Assembly (NCBI GenBank): GCA_013397115.1
Contig: VWZW01002462.1
Coordinates: 1 to 64,000 of the forward strand
Direction: 5' to 3'
Source: Edolisoma coerulescens
Taxonomy: Eukaryota > Chordata > Aves > Passeriformes > Campephagidae
DNA length: 64,000 nucleotides
Numbering within the stretch: position 1 is the first letter of the stretch; the number at the start of each line of letters is the position of its first letter. Of the stretch, positions 13,463 to 24,730 are shown in pieces. The position numbers and the translations under genes were made by a program. The notes under the pieces are model-generated. The model did no database searches, was not told the origin of the DNA, and saw only the letters and a list, made by a program, of their open reading frames with translations.

Positions 13463-16449
13463 AAAAAGTAATTTTAAAGATATGCATCAAAGTTATGATA
13501 GAGGCAGAATTTTTTGGATTCATATTTTCTTGATTTGCAAACCTGGGCTTAATCCTCCAGTCTCTTACTAACTCTTACTGTAACTTAATAATGCATAACA
13601 TGAAGTTGGTAATTTATTCAAAATAGATTAGGCCTTCATTGTGTAAGTTGTTTTGTCTCATAGGAAATGTTCAGTGCTTTATAACTCATCGTAGATGATT
13701 GTAATACAAGTTGAATGACATATATGGCTGTGTGACTTCTAAATTGTTTGAAAAGATGAGCTATTGATAGATAGCTATTAAAAGTCACTGTAAACAGCAT
13801 AGATTGTCAAACTAGGGAACTGTTTCTTGAAAAGAGTAGAGCAAAAATTCCCTAATGATTGTACTAAATCAAGAAAAATGGTTTCAAACCACTATAAGGC
13901 TGCAGCAATGCTTTCCATCTTGGGATTTCATTTCAAGGCTCGTATTTTTTAGCACATTGTCACAAACCCTTCACTCACAGAATCAAGAGGTTGCATGAGA
14001 ATCTGCCTGTCATACTGAGAGAAGAATGCTGGGAAATGCTAATTAAATGAGCTATTAAAACTGAAGAACTAAAAGAAGATAGGTAAATGTAAAATTTTCT
14101 GTAAACTTTGTGATTGTTAAACCAGTCTATGAGTTTTTAAAACATGATTCATGCTTTTATGATTGCCTGTGGCTGCCAATAGACAGAACTGTGTTTCAGT
14201 CCACACAGGTTTTGTCAGTGAAACCAAAATATAACCAGTATTTGTGACAGAAGGCTTCCCATTATCCATCACTTCTTTTATCAGTTTGGTTTTAATTAAG
14301 AAGATTGTCCATATAGTCAGAATTTTAGATTTGACTGTGACACAGTTCTGTCTGTCAATTTGCTTCCTTTTCTTTCATCATTAGCCAAGGCTCATTTGAA
14401 TAACTGCACAGGCCTAAAATAGTGTTGTAGGAATAGCATTGTATGCGAAATTGACCACTCAATAGTAAAAAAATTCAGAAATATTTGTGTCTCTGCATTT
14501 CTAAGTTCTTTCTTTCATGTCTATAATGCAGTCCTTAATTATGGTGTTCTACTGTGATTTTTTTCCCCCATTAATATTTGCTTTGTTTATCACACTAGAG
14601 GGACCTCTAACTGAGGCTTTACAGTTAAGAAAGCTATTGAAGTTTAGAAACATGAAGTGGATGTATCATAGGAGAGTACCACAGGATCAGGAATGTGATA
14701 CCAGATGTGAAGGCTGGGGTCAAAACTGTCTGGAGGAAGATCCTAGTTTGTAAGCTTCTGCTCATATTATGTATATGAAGCAAAACACAGCTTACAGGAG
14801 GGATTTCAAATGCCTTTCACACCATCTGCTTCTAAATAATCCAGGGTCTTTCAGGATTTTGTAAATTTGTTTTTAGCTTTGCCAAATTACCCATATTAAA
14901 AAAAAAATGCAGCATATTTTTCTCAATTTGTGGGTGACTTGCTTCCAGAATAACAGAAGGCTCATCCACACCCATTCATCTCTCCTCAAGTTTGGAACTG
15001 CAAATTGTCTGCAACTCCAAATTTGCTCTGAAGTGTCAGGTCTATAGCATTTCAAAGTACAGATTTGTTTGCTTTTAAGTGAGAATAGGCATTTTTTTCT
15101 TATTCCATCTCAGCATGCCCATGACTAATATTAGTAAATATTGGCTCAAGACAGTAAAAAAGAACTTTGACTTCCATGTTTCACATTAAATACCAAGTGT
15201 GCTTTGAGACAGAAACAACATCTAACAGGTGGCAGAAAAGGGAGAATTGAAATGTGTATACAGATCACAAGGGATGTGGTACATTTTCCATCTAATCTGT
15301 TTAGTTCTGCATATATCGCCCAGTTCCAGGGTATCTAAGCACAGCATGATCTATAGGTTTGCACATTGCTCAAGATGCATGATCAGACCTCGGAAAACAG
15401 CAAATGCTATCAATAAAACATGAGGCAAAGTTAATTACAGGCTTCCATTCAGTCACCCCGCCGCTCATGGTCCATTATAGTGATTCATTCCTAACATGTG
15501 GGAGAGATTGACAGACATTTTATAAACTTTTTATTCTCCCAGTTTTCCCAGTGTAATAAGTGCCTGCTGTACACTAGGAAAGAGATTAACTATCAGTTTC
15601 AAGTAGAATAAGGAATAAATGTTTAAAAGACTAATGAGACACTATTTTTACTACTTAGAGTACTGTGACTAACCAATGAGTCAGATGAATGCTTCTGTCA
15701 TTTTAATTAGTCATTGGATGAACCTCTATTTTGTCCTTAAACTCTAATATTTTTTTTTTTAACTTTTCAGGAATTAACTTTTTGAGTGATGAGACCAGCA
15801 ACTTCTTTTTCAAAGGCCCTGCTGCAATAAGCATGTATTACATGTTTGTCTGAAAGTAAGGTAATTTTATCTCGCCAGTTCCTTTTAGGTCTGTGTTTGT
15901 ATGTCACTGTCACATCTAGGATGCAAATGTTGACAAGTCAAAGTCATCTATTTGTGTTATTTAGTGTCTTAAAGGCCCAAATATCTGAAAAGGATTTTTC
16001 CCTACTGCAGTCAGCCTTTGGTCAAATGTGGAAAGTGCTGGTTATCTTTTCTTCCATTTCCATAACCCATTGATTCAATTAAAATGAATGCTAACTCATT
16101 TTTCAGCACACATTTTTGCAAATTGTCTTAATCTGGCACGTTAAATGCATGAGGGTATGTGCACATTCATCTTCTGATGATAATCTCATTTAATGAGTTT
16201 TCTAAAAATTCACTGCTATATTGAGACCAAAGTAGTGAAAGTCTGTTCAAATTGTTTCTTTTTGCACGAAGTTCTACAGGTAAGTCATCCTCTTGGGAAA
16301 ATTTTCCCTTGTTCCTTAGTTTTCTTTTTTTCCTATTATAATTATAATTTTGATTTCACTTTTCCAAAATGCATTAGCCCTTTATGAAACTAATGAAAAG
16401 TGTCTTCATCATCAAGTATGTTAAACTGTGTTAGTATATTACCAAATTA
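13463..16449. other. AT-rich non-coding stretch
   Basis: No element was recognised. The phrase 'cacagaatcaagaggtt' near 13976-13992 recalls the start of a minus-strand CR1, but the flanks do not support it. Confidence 0.45.
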
Positions 16450-16479
16450 CAGAATCACAGAATATGCTGAACTGGAATT
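16450..16479 (-). mobile_element. CR1 3'-tail stub, minus strand
   Basis: Thirty bases read 'cagaatcacagaatatgctg' and then 'aactggaa', which is how the 3' terminus of several CR1 subfamilies looks when the element lies on the minus strand. The match stops abruptly at an AT-rich tandem tract (16480-16565), so the rest of the element was never inserted or has been lost. Confidence 0.55.
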
Positions 16480-16565
16480 ATCAATATATTAGTAATTAAT
16501 ATCAGTAATTGTATTAGTAATTTACTATATTAGTAAAATATAGTAATTTACTATACTAGTAAATC
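16480..16565. repeat. AT-rich tandem repeat with near-palindromic core
   Basis: The unit TAGTAATTTACTATA and variants recurs about four times between 16488 and 16560. The core TATAGTAATTTACTATA is palindromic apart from its centre, so the tract could form hairpins. It abuts a CR1 tail stub at 16450-16479. Confidence 0.8.
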
Positions 16566-18559
16566 CGTTGTTAAAATTTCAAGCACTTGAGCAGTTGTGT
16601 CAAGTGGTTTTGGTTTATCGTCTATAATACTTGCACTTATGTGTATTTCATTTAATATGCCTGAGTGGATTTAACACCTTGCATCTTTTGTATTCCTTAC
16701 ATGTACTTTTTTTTTTAATGAAATTGATGAATTTCAGAAAGGTAGTTGATATTGATGCCAAACTGATTGTAAGAGTAAGACTGTCAGTCAAACTTACTGT
16801 GAACCTATCCAGTGATGCAGCTTTGGCTTTTTCTGGACTGAAGTGGTGAATCTAGATTTAGAAGTGTAATTCAACCTCCTCCTAAGATGGGTATTTACAG
16901 AGAAATGAGGGGTCTTCTCCCCCCTGTAAGCTCTCCATTACCCACTGGCTACCTACCATCAGTGTTGGTAAAGAAGTGGAAGTAGCCCACTGCCTGTAAA
17001 ATCATATAACTCATAACAGTCAGGCTTTATCATCCTTTTTGTGTTTTATTGACACAGATGGGAGTCTGATGCAGCTGCTAGCTCAAACCCACTTGTTCTA
17101 GCTAAAATGGTGTCTTTAGTTTTGGTATTCTGAATCTGTATTTTGAAAGGCTATGAATCATCATAATGGCAGGTAAGTTCCCCCCTGCGGTGCTCTTGGA
17201 GATTTCATCTGTTCGTATGAATTTTCATTGTCCATTGCTTTGAACTATACCTCAGTGGCCCAAGTTCTTTTTTTGAAGTTAAAAGCAGAAGTGAAGATTT
17301 GGGAACAATGTAATGACAAAACTTAGATTTCTCTAGGACGTGTCTGTACCCTAGTAACTGACATAAAACAGTATAGACTTTTACAATTCAGAGAAATGCA
17401 TCTAATCAAATGACTGTCTTGAAATTCTGATACGACATTTACACAATTTGGTATCTCTAAAGAGAAAATAAAGTGTCATTTTTTTTTCCTGGTTGAAGTC
17501 CACATGTATGTGGACATATGTATTTGCAGACACATGGATTTCAAGTCCCCATATCCCAGATTCAAAAGTTTATAATATCCATCTTGTAGAAGTCCAGCCT
17601 CTCCATAATAAAAAAAAATATCAAAATAAATGCTTCCATTAATTTCACTGTCATGTTTCTTAAGAGACAATAAGAGAAATTTTGACATTTGTAGTTTGTT
17701 AGTAGAAAGGCAATTGATATGTGTGGTGTTTGACAAACTAAGATTAATAGATTTGCTTATTTCATAGTCACGTTGGAGAAAAATAACTCAAGTGTTTTTC
17801 TTTACTGCATTGCATTTCAGAAGCCAGTTTGATTCAGAAGGGTAGTTTTCTTCTGCCTTTAAAAATAGCTATTAAGATAGAAAATGAGGTACATTAGACT
17901 GTATAAATTAGATTTGTTTTAGAAGACTAGAAACTAGTTAGACCTCAAATACTGTTTCTTGTCACAAATTCTAGGAGGCTGCATGGGAGACAATGTGGTA
18001 TGCTTAAAGAAGTTAATACTTACTGGCCTGAAGGCCTTTATTTTTTCTTACCAAGGAGTGCAAATAAACCTGCTTGTTAGGGTGGAAATTTAAAGGTCAG
18101 GCCTCAGATGTCATAAATCATAGATCTAGGAAGAAATAGATGAAGGAAGCTTAAAATACTCAGTCAGCACCAACAACACAGCAGTGTTGCTTTAATTCTG
18201 CAAAAAAGAACTGATTCCAGTTATTATTCTGTTCCTCAGGGAGTAATTTATTTCTAGTTCAGGTCTTAAAGAAAAACATCACATAAGTTATAGTTCCCGA
18301 ATTTTATCCAGGTTTAGGTTTTACTCTTAAGGATCCATAATAATTTTAGTCCTTCCTCTGGTTAAACAGTGTTTCATTTCATTTTTGTCAAGAGATAAAT
18401 TGATGTTTCTTAACTTATTTTTAAATCAGTACAGATTAGCTTTATTTAAGTGCATGTATAAATAATAAGTGCATGTTTATTCAATTTTAATATTGTGGGC
18501 TCATAATACTATATGAATTTTGAGAGGTCATTTAGACTGTGATCACCAGGGATCCATAT
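16566..18559. other. AT-rich non-coding stretch
   Basis: No repeat family or exon was recognised. A C-rich patch at about 16916-16926 and an open frame of 86 codons on the minus strand (17476-17736) are the only visible irregularities; neither looks functional. Confidence 0.45.
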
Positions 18560-19035
18560 TTATGTCATTCCCTATACATATTTCCACATGTTTCCAGTTT
18601 TGGAGATTGATGCTTTCCAGAGCAATCGAATACACTGCACCACTACCTTTGCAAAAGATACATTTCGTCTAATATCTAATCTGAATCTTCCTTGCTGCAA
18701 TGCAGAAGTGTTATCCCTAGTTCTGTCTGCCACAGGCATGAAGAACAAATCTCTTTAGGAAAAAAAAAATATATTTATGCAATGTGTATATCATGAATAT
18801 CATCTTGTAGTTGTCTCTTTTGCTTGTAGCCTTCTCCACCTCAGGCTAAGTAACTGAGATCATTCAGTTGCTCCTGAGAGGGCCTGCCAATAGACCTCTC
18901 ATCGTTGTTTTTTATCTCATGCTTTGTTTCAGCTGATAGCAACTTGAAGTATGGTGCCCACAATTTGAGACAAGGCTACAACTGTGGCCTTGCAAAGACT
19001 CGACAAAGAAGAATCTGTTTTATAGACGGTGAAGC
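18560..19035 (-). mobile_element. Ancient CR1-like LINE relic
   Basis: The minus-strand CR1 order is visible but strongly diverged. 'tctaatatctaatctgaatcttcc' with 'tgctgcaatgcag' lies near 18667-18708, 'gaagaacaaatctctt' near 18739, 'cttctccacctcaggctaa' near 18831, and 'ggtgcccacaatttgagacaaggctacaactgtggcctt' in pieces near 18953-18994. The last of these corresponds to the phrase usually read as 'tggtgcccagaactg...gaggcc'. Divergence is much higher than in the CR1 copy at 44095, so this is one of the older insertions of the window. The start is uncertain and could lie as early as 18510. Confidence 0.6.
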
Positions 19036-19307
19036 AGACTAGGTAAACTCAGGGCTGTTCTTGGGCTAATTCCATCTGTCAGTGCTGTTTTATTCTCACT
19101 CCCTATAAAAGTTACTTTTATCATTCTAATTCTGTCAAAGAAGTGTACTTTGTATCATTCTGTTCCCACTGAGAAAATTATTGTTATTTTCACTTATAGA
19201 CTCTTGCCAGTGGTGTCTAGTCAATTAGAGACTAGAAAAACAGAGCACAAATTGAACACAAAAAGTTCTGTCTGAATATGAAACCTTTTTCCATTTTTTT
19301 TTTTTCT

Positions 19308-19495
19308 GTGAGGGTGATTGAACACTGGAACAGGTTTCCCCCGGAGGCTGTGGAGTCTCCATCCCTGCAAAGAGTTAAAACCCAACTGTACAGAACTCCA
19401 ATTAGCCTCTTCTATCTGATCCAGCTTTGAGCAGGGCAGTTGGACTAGACAATCTCCAGAGGTCCCTTGACACTATTTTGTGTCTCTATGAAACT
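19308..19495 (+). mobile_element. CR1 3' end
   Basis: A plus-strand CR1 3' terminus. 'gaacactggaacaggtttcc' lies near 19320, 'ggctgtggagtctccatccctgcaaag' in pieces near 19345-19370, and the 3' UTR reads 'tttgagcagggcagttggac' (about 19426) then 'tagacaatctccagaggtcc' (about 19447). The tail is decayed to 'tgtgtctctatgaaac'. The element is 5' truncated just after a T-rich run at about 19292-19305. Confidence 0.85.
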
Positions 19496-19617
19496 AATAC
19501 CTAAGTAAAGGTTTCTCCTTCTTAGAATCAGAAGAAACAAAATTTTCAGTCATGAAGACTGTGTAAATTCTGTTGCTTTCCTTTCTTTTCTAAATCTAAA
19601 AAGATCTACATGTATAA

Positions 19618-20152
19618 AATCATGGAGTCACTGAGGTTGGAATAGACCTTCAGGAACATCAAGTCCAACCTTTGACTGAACACTATCTTGTCAACTAAAT
19701 CACAGCGCTAAATGACTTGTCCAGGCATTTCTTGAACATTTTACATGGTGACTCTACCACTTCCCTGGGCAGCCCTTTCCACTGCTTAACCACCCTTTTA
19801 ATGAAGAAATTCTTCCTGATACCCAACTTGAACCTTGCCTGGTGTGGCTTAAGGCCATTTCCTCTTTTCCTGTCATTATGATGATTGTGGGTGCCTTCCA
19901 ACTCAGAATATTCTGTGATTCCATGATTCTGTGATACTTGCCTGGGAGAGGAGTCTGACCCCCACTTTGCTACAATCTCCATTCAGGCAGCTGTAGAGAG
20001 CAATAAGGTCCCCCCAAAGCCTCCTCTTCTCCAGGCTAAACACCCCTAACTCCCTCAGCCACTGCTCCTATGACCTCTAGACACTTCAACACTGGACACG
20101 ATCCAGAACCTCAAAGTTTGTCTTGATGTGGGGGCCCAGAACTGCACACAGG
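19618..20152 (-). mobile_element. CR1 LINE fragment, minus strand, interrupted
   Basis: A long minus-strand CR1 copy. From the left it shows the 3' UTR ('catggagtcactgaggttgg', 'caagtccaacc'), the end of ORF2 ('accacttccctgggcagccc', 'gaagaaattcttcctgatac', 'aaggccatttcctctt'), and then upstream parts ('ctccattcaggcagctgtag', 'agagcaataaggtcccccc', 'cctcttctccaggctaaaca', 'cccagaactgcacacagg'). Around 19875-19935 the order is broken by about 61 bases of foreign sequence, annotated separately; both halves continue correctly on either side. On the minus strand an open frame of 95 codons (19695-19982) runs through the C-terminal ORF2 remnant and the insertion. Confidence 0.9.
19875..19935 (+). 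mobile_element. Minimal CR1 tail nested in an older CR1
   Basis: Inside the minus-strand CR1 of 19618-20152 lies a stretch with the opposite, plus-strand CR1 3' end: 'gtgggtgccttccaactcag' then 'aatattctgtgattcc' and 'atgattctgtgat'. It begins and ends exactly where the host CR1 is interrupted: 'cctgtc' before it, 'acttgcctgggagaggagtc' after it. CR1 copies are known to be severely 5' truncated, and this one would be only about 60 bases. No clear target duplication is seen, as expected for CR1. Confidence 0.8.
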
Positions 20153-21244
20153 AATATCTAAGTCCCTAAAAGGTTAAAGTACCTAGAGATTAAATTAGGT
20201 CCTTATGAATTATTAATGTGAACCACTGTATAAAAATGATTAGCAGACTCAAATATGTTTAATTAAATGGTGTGCATTTTTCCTATGAAGAAGGAAAGTT
20301 AAGTTTGTATTTGGAAATGTGCAGGCTTATCGTTGTTGAATGAGGAAGAAAGGCATGTTGGTTCTCAGTGCTTTAATGAACAGTAGACAGTTCATCTTGC
20401 CAAGCACAAACCTTTTACTCACTTTTAAATTGGCACTCACAACATATTTTTGCATTTTTTTGTATGATCCATACCTATTGTCCATCATAGTAAGTGACAA
20501 AAAATGCTCATTTCTGAAGAATAATTAATCACTGACACACTAGCCTCTTCCTTGAATATGATTCTTTACATGAAATTATGCTTATTCTCATTTAATGAAA
20601 GATCACTGCACACTTATTACAATACCCTGTTAACGTGCTCTCTTCAGAAAAAAGCCATGACCATTGTTGTATGTGTGGTCGTGTGTGACTGTGAGTTAGA
20701 GTGAAGCCTAGAGAAAGACTTTTTTTCCCTAATGTAGACCATTAAGATTTCCAGTCTTCCGGACTGGGAACTAATCTCTGCACTTCCATCACTACTTTGA
20801 TAATTTTGGATTTGCTACAGTTTAGTTTCCAAAGCAGTTACCCCATTTAGGTTGAAAACCAAATCAAACAGAACAAGGCTTTCCTGACCTTCAAAGGTTT
20901 TGTTGTTGGACTGATTTCTAAGTTAGGATCTTATTTTTCTATGCTAATATGTTACAGACATGGTGTGACTTGTACCTGATCAGAAAAAAGAGTTTGGGAG
21001 AACTCAGTCTAGGAATACTACTGCAGCTGTAAGTAGACAGACTATTTACAATAGTTTCACAATAATATTTGCTGGAAATATCTTGAGTTATTAAAATATA
21101 AAAAATAATTACAAAATATTGTCTGATTTTATCCCTACTGGTGTTTAGAATATGAGGTTATTTTAGCCTTTTTCTTTTTTATTTTTTTCCTCCTTAAACA
21201 TATTTACTTAGACATAGTCAACTATTTTCAAAATATCTCTTCTG
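20153..21244. other. AT-rich non-coding stretch
   Basis: Unannotated DNA between two CR1 copies. No feature was recognised. Confidence 0.45.
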
Positions 21245-21612
21245 TTGACAGCTGCCAGCCTGTTACAAGTGGTGTCCCCCAGGGCTCTGTATTGGGTACA
21301 GCTCTGTTTAATATCTTTATCAATGATCTGGCTGAGGGTATTGAGTGCAGCCTCAGTCAGTTCCCACATGACACCAATTTGAGCAGGAGTGTTCGTCTGC
21401 TAGAGGGTAGGAAGGCTCTGCAGAGGGATCTGGATAGGCTGCCCAGGGGACTGGCTGTGTCACCATCCCTGGAGGTATTTAAAGGACAAGTAGATGTGAT
21501 GCTTAGGGATGTGGTTTAGAGGTAGGCTTGGCAGTGCTGGGTAAACTCTTTGTCTTGATGATCTTAAAGGTCTTTTCCAATTTAAATTATTCTGTTATTC
21601 TATGATTCTACC
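21245..21612 (+). mobile_element. CR1 LINE fragment: reverse transcriptase piece joined to 3' end
   Basis: The left half encodes a recognisable part of the CR1 reverse transcriptase: 'SGVPQGSVL'-type residues around 21268-21297, then LFNIFINDL at 21304-21330. After this the block that carries the catalytic Asp pair reads F-P-H-D-T instead of the usual F-A-D-D-T, so one of the two aspartates is lost. Near 21435 the sequence jumps to the C-terminal/3' UTR region ('aggctgcccaggg', 'tcaccatccctggaggtatt', 'gatgatcttaaaggtctttt'), which means an internal deletion of several hundred bases. It ends with the tail 'attctgttattctatgattct' in pieces. It cannot be active. Confidence 0.9.
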
Positions 21613-24519
21613 CCCTTGGTCAATCATTCTGTACATTCCGATCCTCTCTTGTTTTTGTCAGTTTTGATGTCTGTAAATTTGATGTCTGCTTTCACTTCTG
21701 TTCCAGCTTACTTTTTGTAAGGAATGATTTCATCCATACTTGTTCACAGGCATACTGCATTCTTCTCATCTATATCTCTCACAAAAAGGATGCCTGCGGA
21801 AACATATAGGAAGATACACCTAGGTGGGAATGAACAATATTGGATTAGCCAGGTTGTATTATAGAATACAAAGACTTGTCAAGGCATATATGTAATGAAG
21901 TCTAAGATCATGTCATCCATTCTTTATGTACTGGAGTGCTATACATTTGTTTGCTGTCATTATTAATGATTTTATTAAGGCAAACATTAGAGTATTTTGG
22001 AATTTATTGTAGTTACCCATTGCTGCTAATGTATTTGTATTTCACAGATTTACAGTTACATCTACACTGGTCTGAGTGACTGGAATACAAATGTATTTGG
22101 CAAAATGCAAAATTGTTTAATTTCTATAGTTTCAGTCAGCGTTCCATTCTAAGGCATTTCATTTGCTGATGGAAAGATGGTACGTATTTTAGTTTTCCAG
22201 AGGTATTTCAAGAAGTGCAAATCCTTGTGATTTTTCTGAAACAGATGTTTCAACATATAATTGAATTTCTCATCAAGATAATTCAGATCAAATTCTAAGA
22301 CTTGAGAGTCTTAGAACGCTTAAAGTAGTTTTTCTGCTGACTGCATAAAAGTTATATGATTAAAAGAATTATTTTTATAAGTATTACATTTATATTTTAT
22401 CCCTTTCTGCCTTTGGCATTGGTTACAATTTAACATATGATGCTAGAGTGTTTTTGTCTTGTTTTAGATGAGTGAATACTTTATGTCATAGACTGTTAAA
22501 CTGGATTAAATTTTCTTTTGCAGAACTATCCATAATGGCATCAAATGAAAATTCAATTATGGAAATGGGAAATTTCCCACGCTTAGGGGTAGCATTTTAA
22601 AAGGAGTAACTTTTGAGAAACCTAATTTTCTGCTGATGGCCTGCTACTGAGCTGCTTGAAAATCAAATTCCCTAATTTTCTCTTTAGAGGGCACACCAAA
22701 TACAAGCCTATTCTGAGGTTTGGTATTATTAAACATATTGATATACTGGAATTGTACTGCTACGGACACTGAATACAAAGCTTGATATGTGAAATTCAGC
22801 TAAATTACTAACCAGGAACAAATTAACTATATCTAGTCTTTTGTTTGGCTGCCTATGGATTTTAGCTGCAGGTGGTTTTGGTTTTGTTTTCAAGAGCAAT
22901 AGAGCACGAATAAATTAATCTTAGATTAAATATCTCTTTTACAACAGCTTTTGAGCCGGACAGATGAAACAATTTTTTCGTATTACAGCTTGATTTGTTT
23001 TTATAAAATTTGCTGGTTTTTGGTGGGCAGAGACACGTCTTCCAACAAAGGTGGGATTGGTAAATCAATGTGTACTAATACTAACCAAAGCTGACAGTGA
23101 CTAGATCAACCATGTATGACATCTCTTTTTGTTGCATTCACGTTTCATTGCGTAGAGTTTCCAGAGCCCACTTACCATGTCAGTTTTCCTCCAGTTCTTG
23201 TTTCATGGAAATGTGGAACTCAGCTTGTAACCCCAGGCTCATTTTCTTATAACTGATCCCTATCTTCCACCATTTGTTCCAAAGCAGAACATGCCTCTAG
23301 TGCCTCTTTTGGCTGTGTTTATGGTGGATTTTTGTAAAAATAGCTGTTTTCTTTCTTCATAGGAAATCATTCTTGCTTCTCTCAGGTTTTGCTCTTCACT
23401 GCTTTCAGTCATCATCAAACCTTCTTTTCATTTCAAGAGATGTCAAAATAATCATCAGTTAGATATTCTGATTCAGCTTTTTTCATCTTGATGTGTATTA
23501 TACATAAACTTCTAATATATGTACCTTTTTTCCCTTACTACTAAATTCCCTGTTTATTAATTAATTTCCTTCCTGCCTCCTATTTTATCATGTTTTAAGA
23601 AAACAGAATTGTTTTAAACAATTATATAGCTGCCGTACTTCATAGTTACTTATGTTTGCCTACAATTTTTTTCCACATATGAGTATTTTATTTTACTCTA
23701 ATGTTTGGAGAAGTCTGTTTTTCATAACACCAATGTTTTTCAAGCTCAACAAATAATTGATGGTGTCTTCTTATTGGCTGGCACAATTAATTTGGGTCAA
23801 CTCCCCACAATCAATATATCCTTCTTTGTATTGCAAGCATGCAGATTGTTCTTCTCTGGCTATTGATATTCTCCTGCTCCCAGGGGTTACAGCACTCAGT
23901 GTTTTCAGATTATTTTCCAATAATAAAGATGAAGTACAGTGCATTGTAGGACTTCAGCCAGTGTAGGAACATACCCAGACATATAAAATGTCATAAGCAA
24001 AAACATGGATGAGTGTGATTCATTGTTACCCTATCCCACAGTACTAACTTAAGAGATTTTATTTACCTATTTTAATGCTAAATGGACACATTTGGTAAAA
24101 CAGCTGAGGCTAATTGAAGTCATATACTCTGGGGTTTATCTGCATTACATACATGAAATTATCCACTTTCACATCTCACAACACAACTGATAGCACATTT
24201 TTGCTATCTCTAGCACAAGCCAGATAATTTCATTTCTTCACTGAGTTCATTGAGAAAGATTTGGTTTTCATTAAAATATAAAAAAACCCCAATATAGATG
24301 AGGAATTATTTTAGACTGAACAAATTAGGTAGGGTTAAGCCACTAATATCCATGAAAAATAAACTGCTGTATATGATCAGAAGCAAATACCTTCTGTTTG
24401 ATACCATACATGAGACAGTGAAGTACTTATTCTTGGTATGAGAGAAATAGTTTCAAATCATTTTAGGACTCTGAGCTCTGCTAAAAGGTACTCCGGAGTG
24501 AACTTCTGTTAACCTTACT
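21613..24519. other. AT-rich non-coding stretch
   Basis: No repeat or gene was recognised. The region is A/T-rich with interspersed pyrimidine-rich runs, for example about 23350-23420. Confidence 0.45.
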
Positions 24520-24685
24520 TTATGGATTATTGAAATATTTATTCATGGAGTTGTATAGTACAGATTCTTCAGGATCAAGAATAGGCCAGCCTTCCAGACT
24601 CAGGAGATTGTTCCCATCAGCCACTTCCCAAGGGTTTGTGGAGAAAACCAAATGCTCATCTTTATTAATGATCACAGAGAACATA
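24520..24685 (-). other. Exon-like open segment, unidentified
   Basis: On the minus strand, 54 codons read after a CATAG acceptor-like site (AG at 24686-24687) with a mixed, protein-like composition: acidic residues, two tryptophans, and few of the Phe/Ile/Lys/Asn runs seen in other local frames. The peptide contains V-I-I-N-K-D-E-H, N-P-W-E-V-A-D-G-N and G-W-P-I-L-D-P-E-E. A TAA stop lies at 24520-24522, one base before a donor-like GTAAGG (24513-24518). I do not recognise the protein. The splice-like signals can easily occur by chance, and a stop next to the donor argues against an ordinary internal exon. It might be a terminal exon, a decayed exon or chance. Confidence 0.2.
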
Positions 24686-24698
24686 CTATGAAATATGT

Positions 24699-24730
24699 GT
24701 TCTTGTGTGTGTATCTGTGTGTTTGTGTAA
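24699..24730. repeat. Degenerate (TG)n microsatellite
   Basis: The tract 'ttcttgtgtgtgtatctgtg' followed by 'tgtttgtgtaat' is an imperfect TG repeat. Confidence 0.75.

Noticed and set aside
13976..14000. 'cacagaatcaagaggttgca' as the start of a minus-strand CR1
   Set aside because: No CR1 text follows; probably coincidence.
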